The notes under the pieces: model-generated
Databases searched by the model: none
What the model was told of the DNA's origin: nothing
What the model saw: only the letters and a program-made list of their open reading frames with translations
Shown here: positions 42,001 through 48,699 of the stretch, piece by piece
Position numbering within the stretch: the first letter of the stretch is position 1
How the letters are laid out: every line of letters starts with the position of its first letter
Made by a program: the position numbers and the translations under genes
Origin: Myxococcales bacterium
GTDB lineage: Bacteria; Myxococcota_A; Polyangia; Haliangiales; Haliangiaceae
Direction of reading: 5' to 3'
DNA length: 64,000 nt
Assembly: GCA_016707895.1 (NCBI GenBank)
Contig: JADJGV010000011.1
Coordinates: 186,001 to 250,000 of the forward strand

Positions 42001-42898
42001 CCGCTACCCGCTCTTGCTCGAGCGCGGCGAGGCCTTCACCGCCGACGTGCCGCTGGCGCCGGCCGCGCAGGTGCCAGCCGGGATGATCTACGTCCCGCCC
42101 GGCCGGTTCATGGTCGGCAGCACCGCGCCGGACCGCGCGCGCCGGAGCTACCTGCACAGCGCGCCTGCGCACCCTGTGACGCGACCGGGGTTCCTCGGCG
42201 GGCAGGCCGAGACCACGCTCGCCGATTGGGTCGCGTTCCTCGACTCGTTCGACGGCGCACCGCCGCCCGAGCTGGTGCCGGCGGCCGGCTCGCCCGGCGC
42301 CACGGGGTACGTGCAGCTCGCGCGCGGCGCGACCGGCTGGCGCCTGGCGATGCAGCCCGCCACCACCCCCTACGACGTCGAGCTCGACGGCACGCTCCGC
42401 TATCAGGGGCGCACGATCGACGTCGAGCAGCGGGTCGCCCGGCTGCCCGTGACCGGCATCTCGCCGGTCGCCGCCGAGCGCTACGTCGCCTGGCTCGCCG
42501 CCACCGGCAGGATCCCAGGTGCGCACCTGTGCGACGAGTGGGAGTGGGAGCGCCTGGCCCGGGGCGCCGACGCGCGCGCGTACCCGCACGGGGATCAGCT
42601 CGTCGCAGCCGACGCCAACTACGGCGAGGACGGCTCGGACTACGCGACCTACGGCCCCGACCAGACCGGGGCGCACCCGGCGTCGCGTAGCGTGTTCGGC
42701 GCCGACGACATGGCCGGCAACGTGTGGGAGTTCGCGCGGTCGCGGTTCCGCGACACCCCCTACGTCGTGCGCGGCGGTGGTTACCCACATGATGAGCAGG
42801 CCGCGTCGTCGACGATGCGCGACGGCGTCCACGACGCGCTGCGCGACGTGTCGATCGGCCTGCGCGTCTGCGCGACCGCGCCGACCACGCAACGTTGA
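39053..42898 (+). CDS. Ser/Thr kinase - STAND ATPase - formylglycine-type fusion
   Basis: 1281 residues. Kinase 10-312: GEGGMG, Lys41, HRD 130-132, DFG 150-152, APE 225. Between DFG and APE is an unusual insert of about 60 Pro/Ala-rich residues (157-215) with one DATQ threonine. An nSTAND1-type ATPase follows from about 328 (NPYRGLHRFEAEHRAVFCGR, Walker A GDSGVGKSS 366-374, LLVDQLEEL). A membrane helix (about 768-787), a coiled region and a PEGA-like part (about 930-1000) lead to an FGE-sulfatase/SUMF1-like domain (about 1004-1278; MIYVPPGRFMVGS, CDEWEWERLARG, MAGNVWEF, RGGGY). In bacterial kinases this last domain is usually a ligand-binding module. It lies between the FHA activator and the ADYC gene that share a promoter type. 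Confidence 0.92.
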   Translation: MAWTPPAQFDEYRLDRRLGEGGMGQVWVAHDTALDRTVAIKFIATDLDRDPRARERFAIEARAAARLQHANVVTIYRTGEYDGRPYIVSELIDGTPLSRVDRPMPWARALAIGLGLARGLAAAHKKGVLHRDLKPANAVIASDGTVKLLDFGLAKLIAGGPLPPPPPATFALGSSTALQAPPAPLDIDATQPLGPLGPLAAAAAAAGAPITAAGAIMGTPHYMAPETWRGAGATVAADVYGLGAILYELTTGQPPHAGVAAMELPAVIATADAAPLATVAPGVDARFAAVVDRCLARDPAARPATADELIAALEAIHGTAGPIAGNPYRGLHRFEAEHRAVFCGRATEIGAVVERLRAAPLVVVAGDSGVGKSSLCRAGVLPLALDGGFGDGRVWTAARIVPGQRPMVALRAALDVPALASPDSTAVLGGDAARSGHEQLLRQITTARKHRGLVLLVDQLEELITLADPDERDAAVRLLAELAAGVPGVRVLATARCDFLTRLSGLPELGAAVVRGLYLLQPMTEGGLRAAVLEPARATGVGFDPPALVDQLVRDARGDGALPLLQFTLAELWDARDRERNAITAAVVAQIGGIRGALTRHADRVIAGLVPAQREQARAVLLRLVSAQRTRARCTAAELTRGDADARIALDALVAGRLVVTHADGGDGADGSAGADGDGVHEVAHEALLGEWTTLRAWLDERADVRIAHERLAAAAAEWQRLGRPKDGLLADAALAEVAIVPDGELTADERALVAGSRREQTRRRWRPRLAIAALALAALVGYLAFHQLARRDRARQVARYLDAGRAELDRARAGDAEVATARARAFATFDAGDREGGEAAWAEAQAAAERTLAAYRAAGRAFEAAVTVDNHAARARALLADALYARALAAERDRKDDERDEALARLKLYDDGHRLAAWDAPATVALTTAPAGAAIRVARVEPRAGKAELGPWRDLGATPLATLTLPRGSYVFELTLADHAPTRYPLLLERGEAFTADVPLAPAAQVPAGMIYVPPGRFMVGSTAPDRARRSYLHSAPAHPVTRPGFLGGQAETTLADWVAFLDSFDGAPPPELVPAAGSPGATGYVQLARGATGWRLAMQPATTPYDVELDGTLRYQGRTIDVEQRVARLPVTGISPVAAERYVAWLAATGRIPGAHLCDEWEWERLARGADARAYPHGDQLVAADANYGEDGSDYATYGPDQTGAHPASRSVFGADDMAGNVWEFARSRFRDTPYVVRGGGYPHDEQAASSTMRDGVHDALRDVSIGLRVCATAPTTQR

Positions 42899-42981
42899 CC
42901 ATGCAGGATTGGCGTACCGCGCGACGTTGACGCGACCGCCGCCGCACGATCCGGCCGCTTGCGGGCGGCACGCCCGATGCA
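42898..42981 (+). promoter_or_regulatory. Sigma-54 promoter and upstream site of the ADYC lipoprotein gene
   Basis: CGGCACG-CCCG-ATGCA has a perfect GG-N10-GC core (GG 42967-42968, GC 42979-42980), predicting transcription from about 42992. From 42898 to about 42930 the sequence resembles the block upstream of the FHA activator promoter (ACCATGC, TTGGCGTAC, GACGCGACCGCC), which points to the same activator. Confidence 0.78.
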
Positions 42982-43004
42982 CTGGTCCCTCGGCAGGAGG
43001 GACC

Positions 43005-44219
43005 ATGTCTGACCGTCTGCTGACCGCTTGCGCCGCCTGCGCCCTGCTCGTCACCGTCGCCTGCGTCGATGAGGTCGAGGGCGTCGACGAACCCGAGACC
43101 GGCGCTACCGCCCAGGCCGCGACCGTCGCCGGGACGATCCGCAACGGCAGCTACTTCCCCAACGGCAGCTACTTCCCCAACGGCAGCTACTTCCCCAACG
43201 GCAGCTACTTCCCCAACGGCAGCTACTTCCCCAACGGCAGCTACTTCCCCAACGGCCAGGCCGGCACCGCCCTCGAGCAGGTCTACCTGCGCGGCGGCCT
43301 CTACAGGCTCAACGGCAAGTACAAGTCGATCGCCAACCCGGTCCAGAGCGGCGAGTCGCTCAGCGGCGGCACCGTCAACGGCTCGTCGATCTCGCTGACC
43401 AGCGCGACCCGCGGCGTGCTCACCAACGCGCAGCTGGTCGGCACCGTGTTCACCGCCACCGTCTACGGCGTCGACGCCACCATCTCGGTGCGGCTCGACG
43501 CCGTGGTCCAGGCCGCCGACCCGACGCCGAGCTGGTACTGCCCGACCGCGTGGAGCTGCGTCAACCTATCGGTCAACGAGCACGCCGACGTCTACCGCTA
43601 CAAGCTCAGCTGGTACGAGCCGGCCCACAACTTCATCCCCGGCACCTGGCGCGCGATGTGCGCCAACGACGCCTACGCGGTGGCCAGCGCCGGTAGCTGG
43701 GGCCTGGGCACGGTCAGCCGCAACGGCCGCACCGAGATCTACGACCGCGGCCAGCTCTCCACGTCGACCAGCCAGGTCACGTTCTCGTGCGAGGACACCG
43801 GCCCGATCGCCAAGTGCATCTACGCCGGCTACAAGCCGTGGCTCGCCGCCGGCCCCAGCTACACCCAGGCCTGCGTGCGCATGGTCCGCGCCGACTACTG
43901 CGGCGACGGCATCGCCCACACCTCCGACGGCACGCCGATCGAGGCCACCGACGTCGCCGGCCTCAACGCGCCGCTGACCTCGGCCTGGGGCTTCGAGGCC
44001 GAGTGGGGCGCGACCGGCGCGATCTGCGCCAGCCAGCTCCGCTACGACTCGCTCGACCCGCTCACCGGCCAGCCGCTCAGCACGACGCTGGCCGCGTGCG
44101 GCGTGCGCGGCGCGGTGTGGTCGAGCGGCGATCCCGCCAACCCGTACGCCTGCGGCTACAACCCGGCCAGCCACTACGGCTCGCTGACCTCGAACCGCTC
44201 GTCGACGCTGGCGCCGTGA
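43005..44219 (+). CDS. ADYC-domain lipoprotein with NGSYFP repeats
   Basis: 404 residues, preceded by a consensus AGGAGG four bases before the ATG. The leader MSDRLLTACAACALLVTVAC has a lipobox Cys20. Residues 47-82 are six exact NGSYFP hexapeptides. The rest matches the myxobacterial ADYC domain: strand-rich with conserved Cys pairs (WYCPTAWSC, CEDTGPIAKC, YKPW), the name-giving ADYCGDG near residue 302, and CGVRGAVWSSGDP. A related repeat (NG-aliphatic) precedes ADYC domains in other myxobacteria, as I recall. Function unknown; surface exposure is likely. A perfect sigma-54 promoter shared in type with the FHA activator gene implies induced expression. Confidence 0.85.
   Translation: MSDRLLTACAACALLVTVACVDEVEGVDEPETGATAQAATVAGTIRNGSYFPNGSYFPNGSYFPNGSYFPNGSYFPNGSYFPNGQAGTALEQVYLRGGLYRLNGKYKSIANPVQSGESLSGGTVNGSSISLTSATRGVLTNAQLVGTVFTATVYGVDATISVRLDAVVQAADPTPSWYCPTAWSCVNLSVNEHADVYRYKLSWYEPAHNFIPGTWRAMCANDAYAVASAGSWGLGTVSRNGRTEIYDRGQLSTSTSQVTFSCEDTGPIAKCIYAGYKPWLAAGPSYTQACVRMVRADYCGDGIAHTSDGTPIEATDVAGLNAPLTSAWGFEAEWGATGAICASQLRYDSLDPLTGQPLSTTLAACGVRGAVWSSGDPANPYACGYNPASHYGSLTSNRSSTLAP
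43143..43250 (+). repeat. Six perfect 18-bp coding repeats (NGSYFP)
   Basis: Six consecutive identical copies of an 18-bp unit, AACGGCAGCTACTTCCCC, from 43143 to 43250. Identity at the DNA level including third positions shows recent expansion or gene conversion; copy number should vary between strains by slippage in multiples of six residues without breaking the frame. Confidence 0.97.
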
Positions 44220-44984
44220 TCAGCCCAGCGTGACGGTCACCGGCGCGTGGTCCGACGCGTCGTGGCCCTTGCGCGCCTCGCGATCGATCGTGCAGGCGGT
44301 GGCGCGGGCGGCGACCGCGGCGTCGGCGAGGAAGTGATCGATGCGCAGACCCTGGTCCTTGAAGAACTGCGCGCCGCGGTGGTCCCACCACGAGAAGGCG
44401 CGCAGGTCGGGGTGGAGGGCGCGGAACACGTCGGTCAGGCCCCACCCGAGCAGCGCGCGCAGCGCCGCGCGCTCCGCGTCGCTGCACAGCACCTCGCCGG
44501 CCCACTTCTTCGGATCGTGGACGTCGAGGTCGGCCGGCGCGATGTTCCAGTCGCCGCCCAGCACCAGCGGCCGCGCGCGGTCGTGGCGCTCGAGCCAGCG
44601 CGAGAGCCCAGCCAGCCACGCCAGCTTGTAGGCGTACTTGTCGCTGCCGACCGCCTGGCCGTTGGGCACGTAGACCGACGCCACCCGCACGCCGGCGACC
44701 GTGCCGGCGATCAGCCGGGCCTGCTCGTCGAGCGCCGCCTCGCCGAGCCCGGTGGTCACGTCGGTGATCGGCCCCAGCGCCGCGATCGCCACGCCGTTGT
44801 AGGACTTCTGGCCGTGGATCACGACCTGGTAGCCGCGGCTGGTGAACAGCTCGTGGGGGAATCCGGCGTCCTCGACCTTGGTCTCCTGCAGGCACACGCA
44901 GTCGGGGCGGGCGGCGTCGAGCCAGGCCCCCAGGCGGGCCGCGCGGGCCCGGATCGAGTTGACGTTCCACGTGACGAGGCGCAT
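44220..44984 (-). CDS. xthA: Exodeoxyribonuclease III
   Basis: 254 residues, the family length. An ExoIII/AP endonuclease that incises DNA at abasic sites and removes 3' blocking groups in base excision repair. Active-site blocks: TWNVNSIRAR (Asn7), LQETK (metal-binding Glu), YVPNG, GDWNIAP (catalytic Asp/Asn), IDHFL and the final SDHAPV with the catalytic His. It starts at ATG 44984, seven bases after TAGGGT (leaderless-type), divergent from the protease gene at 45020 over a 35-base gap. Its stop is fused with that of the convergent ADYC gene in TGATCA. Confidence 0.95.
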   Translation of the reverse strand: MRLVTWNVNSIRARAARLGAWLDAARPDCVCLQETKVEDAGFPHELFTSRGYQVVIHGQKSYNGVAIAALGPITDVTTGLGEAALDEQARLIAGTVAGVRVASVYVPNGQAVGSDKYAYKLAWLAGLSRWLERHDRARPLVLGGDWNIAPADLDVHDPKKWAGEVLCSDAERAALRALLGWGLTDVFRALHPDLRAFSWWDHRGAQFFKDQGLRIDHFLADAAVAARATACTIDREARKGHDASDHAPVTVTLG

Positions 44985-45019
44985 CGACCGGACCCTATCA
45001 CCTGGGCGATAGTCGGCCC

Positions 45020-46348
45020 ATGCGCTCGCTGGCACTCGTCCTGGCCGCCTCGGCCGCCTGCACCGCCGTCGATCTCGGCGCCGCCGATCAGCCGGTGGTC
45101 GGCGCCGAGCTGGCCACCGACGATCCCGGCGTGGTCGCGCTGATGACCTCGCAGGGCCGGGTGTTCTGCACCGGCACGCTGGTCTCGCCCGAGACGGTGC
45201 TGACCGCCGCCCACTGCATCGCCGAGGCCGGGGGCGATCCGGCGGTCGCGGCGTTCTTCGGCAACGACGCCGCGTCGGCCGGCTCGCGGGTCAGCGTCGA
45301 CGACTACGCCGCCCACCCCGGCTGGACCGGCGACCTCGCCGGCGGCCACGACCTCGCGGTGCTGCACCTGGTGTCGGCGCAGCCGCTGGCGATGGTCAAG
45401 CCGATGAACACCACCGACCTGGCGGCGTTCGTCGGCGCCGACTACCGCGTCGTCGGGTTCGGCATCCACGACCGCACCACCCGCGAGCTCGACGGCAAGA
45501 AGCGCGTCGGCCAGATGCGGATCGCGCGGCTCGACGGCGACTACCTCGAGGCCGAGGACGTCGACCCCGATCAGGCCACCGCGATCTGCCAGGGCGACTC
45601 CGGCGGCCCCGGCTTCATCATGGTCGGCGGCGTCGAGGTGCTGGCCGGCACCCACTCGTACTCGATCCAGGGCTGCTTCAACCCGTCGGGCGACGCCCGC
45701 CCCGACCTGTACATGACGTCGTTCATCCAGCCGTACATCGACGCCCACGATCGCACCTGCCGCGCCGACGGCCTGTGCGTGCGGCTGGGCTGCTCGGCCG
45801 ATCCCGACTGCCAGCCGTGCGGCGCCGACGGCACCTGCGCCACCGGCTGCCCGCTGCCGGATCCCGACTGCCCCACCAGCGCGCTCGGCGCGATCTGCCA
45901 GGCCGACACCCAGTGCGCGACCGGCCAGTGCATCGCCTGGCACGGCGACGTCCACACCCAGTTCTGCTCGCAGCCGTGCGCCGGCCCCGCCGACTGCCCG
46001 ACGCCCGGCATGAGCTGCGCCGCGGTGCCCGGCGAGGGCATGGTCTGCACCTACGCCGGCCCGCCGCCGGGCGCGCTGGGCCAGGCCTGCGCGGCGCCGG
46101 TCGAGTGCGCCGAGTACACCTGCGTCGACAGCGTCTGCACCTACCCGTGCGACGTCCCGCGCGGCCTCTTGTGCCCCGAGGGCTTCGCCTGCGACACGCG
46201 CGATCAAGGCGCGACCTACAACTGCTTCGCCACCGCCCCCACCGGCGACGACGACGGCGGCTGCTGTTCGTCGTCGGCGGGCGGGCCGACCTCGATCGGC
46301 CTCACGCTCGGCCTGGCCGCGCTGGCCCGCCGCCGCCGCCGCCGCTGA
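45020..46348 (+). CDS. Trypsin-like serine protease with MYXO-CTERM-type tag
   Basis: 442 residues. Leader MRSLALVLAASAACT is a signal peptide, possibly a lipobox at Cys14. Chymotrypsin-fold domain about 25-235: catalytic His in LTAAHC, Asp in GGHDLAVL, Ser in CQGDSGGPG. Residues 245-410 are Cys-rich EGF-like repeats (about 25 Cys; DPDCQPCGADGTC, CVDSVCTYPC). The end is a MYXO-CTERM-like sorting tag: GGCCSSSAGG, a hydrophobic helix (TSIGLTLGLAAL) and a run of Arg. Such tags are thought to be processed at the Cys and anchor proteins at the surface. GATAGT six bases before the ATG suggests a leaderless start. Confidence 0.93.
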   Translation: MRSLALVLAASAACTAVDLGAADQPVVGAELATDDPGVVALMTSQGRVFCTGTLVSPETVLTAAHCIAEAGGDPAVAAFFGNDAASAGSRVSVDDYAAHPGWTGDLAGGHDLAVLHLVSAQPLAMVKPMNTTDLAAFVGADYRVVGFGIHDRTTRELDGKKRVGQMRIARLDGDYLEAEDVDPDQATAICQGDSGGPGFIMVGGVEVLAGTHSYSIQGCFNPSGDARPDLYMTSFIQPYIDAHDRTCRADGLCVRLGCSADPDCQPCGADGTCATGCPLPDPDCPTSALGAICQADTQCATGQCIAWHGDVHTQFCSQPCAGPADCPTPGMSCAAVPGEGMVCTYAGPPPGALGQACAAPVECAEYTCVDSVCTYPCDVPRGLLCPEGFACDTRDQGATYNCFATAPTGDDDGGCCSSSAGGPTSIGLTLGLAALARRRRRR

Positions 46349-46379
46349 CGGGTCGGCCCAAACCGGCTACAGTCGCGCG

Positions 46380-47702
46380 ATGCGCCGCCTCGGTCTCGTC
46401 GCGCTCGCCGCCGTGCTCGGCGCCGGCGTGGCCCACGCCAACGGCCGCTTCCCGCAGTCGGTGTCGGTCACCTTCCGCCCCGGCAACACCACCGACATCT
46501 ACCTCGGCACCACGTTCGGCCTCTTGATCAGCCGCGACGACGGCCACTTCGCGTGGCTGTGCGAGAAGAACGTCGGCTACGAGGGCACCTTCGATCCCAA
46601 GTACCGGATCGCCGCTGACGGCACGATCTACGCGACCACCTTCCGCGGCCTGCGGATCAGCCGCGACGGCGGCTGCTCGTTCACCACCGCGACCGCCGAT
46701 CGCCCAGCCTCGGACCCCGGCTACATCGCCGACATCTGGGTCGACGCCGTCGACGTCAGCGCCACCGGCGAGGTGTGGGTCGCGACCGCCGAGAGCGCGC
46801 GCGAGAACAACGTCTTCCACTCGACCGACGGCGGCCGCACCTTCGCCCCCACCGACAACCGGTCGATGCAGATCTGGTGGCGCAGCATCGCGGTGGCGCG
46901 CGCCGACGCCCGCCGGGTCTACGTCACCGGCTACCAGGTCAACGTCGGCGGCGACGACGCCGGGCCCACCGCGCCGAGCGTGCACCTACGGCGCACCACC
47001 GACGGCGGCGCCACCTGGGCCGAGCTGCCGGTGGCGGGGTTCACGCTGGGCGGCGCGCCGCTGATCCTGGTCGAGGCGGTGTCGCCGACCGACCCCGACC
47101 TGTTGTTCGTGCGCTCGGTGCGCGCCGCGCTGCCGGCCAAGGACAAGCTCTACCGCTCGACCGACGGCGGCATGAGCTTCACCGAGGTGCTCACGACCGA
47201 CGACGCGATCCGCGGCGTCGTCGTGCGGGCCAGCGGCGAGGTGCTGGTCGCCACCCAGATGGCCGGGGTGTTCCGCTCGACCGACGGCGGCGCCACCTTC
47301 ACGCCGTTCACCGCGCCGCCCCAGGCCGCGTGCCTGGGCGATCGCGGCGACGCGCTGTTCTCGTGCGGCGCCAACTGGGATCCCGATCTGTTCTCGCTGG
47401 GCCGGTCGCCCGACGGCGCCGCCTGGACCAAGGTGTTCCGCTTCGTCGAGATGATCGGCCCGCTGCAGTGTCCGGCCGGCACGCCGCAGCACGATCAGTG
47501 CGAGGCGCTGGAGTGGCCGGCGATCCGCGAGCAGTTCGGCATCAAGCCGCCGGTCGACGCCGGCGTCGACGCCCCGGGCGGCCACGGTGGCGGCGACGGC
47601 TGTTGCGACGGCGGCGGCGCGGCCGCGCCGGTGCTGGTGGTGGGCGGCCTGGCCGCGGCGCTGCTGCTGCGGCGCCGGCGCAAGCGCCCCTGCTGCGAGT
47701 GA
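46380..47702 (+). CDS. BNR/sortilin-like repeat protein with MYXO-CTERM-type tag
   Basis: 440 residues with a Sec signal (cleavage near AHA-NG). Four or more BNR/Asp-box turns mark propeller blades: SRDGGCSF, STDGGRTF, TTDGGATW, STDGGMSF, STDGGATF. BNR propellers occur in sialidases and photosystem-assembly or sortilin-like proteins; no glycosidase catalytic set is recognisable, so binding is more likely than hydrolysis. The C-terminus has the tag DGCCDGGG, a hydrophobic helix (APVLVVGGLAAALLL) and RRRRKRPCCE. TACAGT precedes the ATG by six bases with CTGACG 17 bp further upstream. It follows the protease gene with a short gap, a second tagged protein in a row. Confidence 0.88.
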   Translation: MRRLGLVALAAVLGAGVAHANGRFPQSVSVTFRPGNTTDIYLGTTFGLLISRDDGHFAWLCEKNVGYEGTFDPKYRIAADGTIYATTFRGLRISRDGGCSFTTATADRPASDPGYIADIWVDAVDVSATGEVWVATAESARENNVFHSTDGGRTFAPTDNRSMQIWWRSIAVARADARRVYVTGYQVNVGGDDAGPTAPSVHLRRTTDGGATWAELPVAGFTLGGAPLILVEAVSPTDPDLLFVRSVRAALPAKDKLYRSTDGGMSFTEVLTTDDAIRGVVVRASGEVLVATQMAGVFRSTDGGATFTPFTAPPQAACLGDRGDALFSCGANWDPDLFSLGRSPDGAAWTKVFRFVEMIGPLQCPAGTPQHDQCEALEWPAIREQFGIKPPVDAGVDAPGGHGGGDGCCDGGGAAAPVLVVGGLAAALLLRRRRKRPCCE

Positions 47703-47721
47703 CGCGGCGCGGGCCGCGCGC

Positions 47722-48033
47722 CTATTTGTTGGACCGCGGCAGGTCCGAGATCGTGACCTTCGGGTCGAGGTACGCCTTCAGCTTGCCCTCGATGTACTCG
47801 ACGGCCTTCTTGCGCCACAGGAACCCGGGGTCCTCGCCCTTGAACTGCACCGCGGTGGGGCTGACCGACATCTCACCGTCGATCTTCACCACCAGGTACT
47901 TGCCGGCGAAGCGGGCCTTGTCGCCGTTCCACGTGACCTTGATGCCGTGGCGATTGTGGAGGTACTCGCCCAGGACTTCGAGGCGTGCACGCGCATCGCC
48001 GACCGGCAACGCGTGCTGGTAGTTGATCTCCAT
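47722..48033 (-). CDS. Polyhydroxyalkanoic acid system family protein
   Basis: 103 residues matching the small PHA-granule-associated family: HALPVGDARARLEVLGEYL, then KVTWNGDKARFAGKYLVVKIDGEM, then a helical end LWRKKAVEYIEGKLKAYLD. The family is found near PHA synthesis genes in some bacteria, but none are here and the biochemical role is not established. TACATT lies six bases before the ATG with CTGACG 16 bp further upstream, a leaderless-type promoter. No signal peptide. Confidence 0.82.
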   Translation of the reverse strand: MEINYQHALPVGDARARLEVLGEYLHNRHGIKVTWNGDKARFAGKYLVVKIDGEMSVSPTAVQFKGEDPGFLWRKKAVEYIEGKLKAYLDPKVTISDLPRSNK

Positions 48034-48137
48034 GCGCCGAATGTAGCAAGGCGACGACGAGCGTCAGCAGGAGATCGCGCGAAACCGCTCGCCTACATCG
48101 GCGGCGCGTAGCCCGCTACGCACCTCGGCAATCCGCT

Positions 48138-48605
48138 TCACGGTGCGCGCGGCGCGACGTCGTCGTGGGCGAACCGCCACCGCACCACGCGGCCGTCGAT
48201 GCGGACCGCCTGGGCCTTCGCCAGCGGCGCGAACTCGGGGTCGCCGGTGAGCCGGACCCCGAGCGCCGAGATCCCGGGCTCGTGGCCGACCAGCACGACG
48301 GTGCCGTCGGGATCGAGCCCGGCCAGCGCCGCCACCACGTCGCCGGTGCGGCCCTCGGGCGCCAGCGCCGGCACGCAGTCGATGGGCCCGGTCCACTCCA
48401 GCGTCGCGGCCACCAGCTCGACGGTCATCACCGCGCGGGTCAGCGGGCTGGTCCACACCGCCGTCGGCGTGCAGTCGTGCCAGCGCAGGCGGCGACCCAG
48501 CTCGCGGGCCTGCTCGCGGCCGGCCGCGCTGAGCGGCCGCGCGTGGTCGGGCAGATCGCGGCGCTCCTCGATGGCGTGGGCGTGGCGCACCAGGAAGACG
48601 ATCAC
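48138..48605 (-). CDS. sixA: SixA-type phosphohistidine phosphatase
   Basis: 155 residues from GTG 48605, giving VIVFLVRHAHAIEE. The RHAH motif holds the phosphorylated His. Other family features are LSAAGREQARELGRRL, WTSPLTRAVMTVELV and VGHEPGISAL with the second active-site His. SixA removes phosphate from phosphohistidine of signalling or PTS proteins. Promoter: TTGACA, 18 bp, GACGCT, then six bases to the GTG, an unusually complete sigma-70 promoter with leaderless geometry. Divergent from the large Cys-rich fusion gene at 48700. Confidence 0.9.
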   Translation of the reverse strand: MIVFLVRHAHAIEERRDLPDHARPLSAAGREQARELGRRLRWHDCTPTAVWTSPLTRAVMTVELVAATLEWTGPIDCVPALAPEGRTGDVVAALAGLDPDGTVVLVGHEPGISALGVRLTGDPEFAPLAKAQAVRIDGRVVRWRFAHDDVAPRAP

Positions 48606-48699
48606 GCCGCGAGCGTCGCGGCGGGCGGCGGGCGCTGTCAACCACCTGCTACCCCGCGATTCCTTGTGCCGCCCATCGGCGCGGGTGACAATGGCGACA

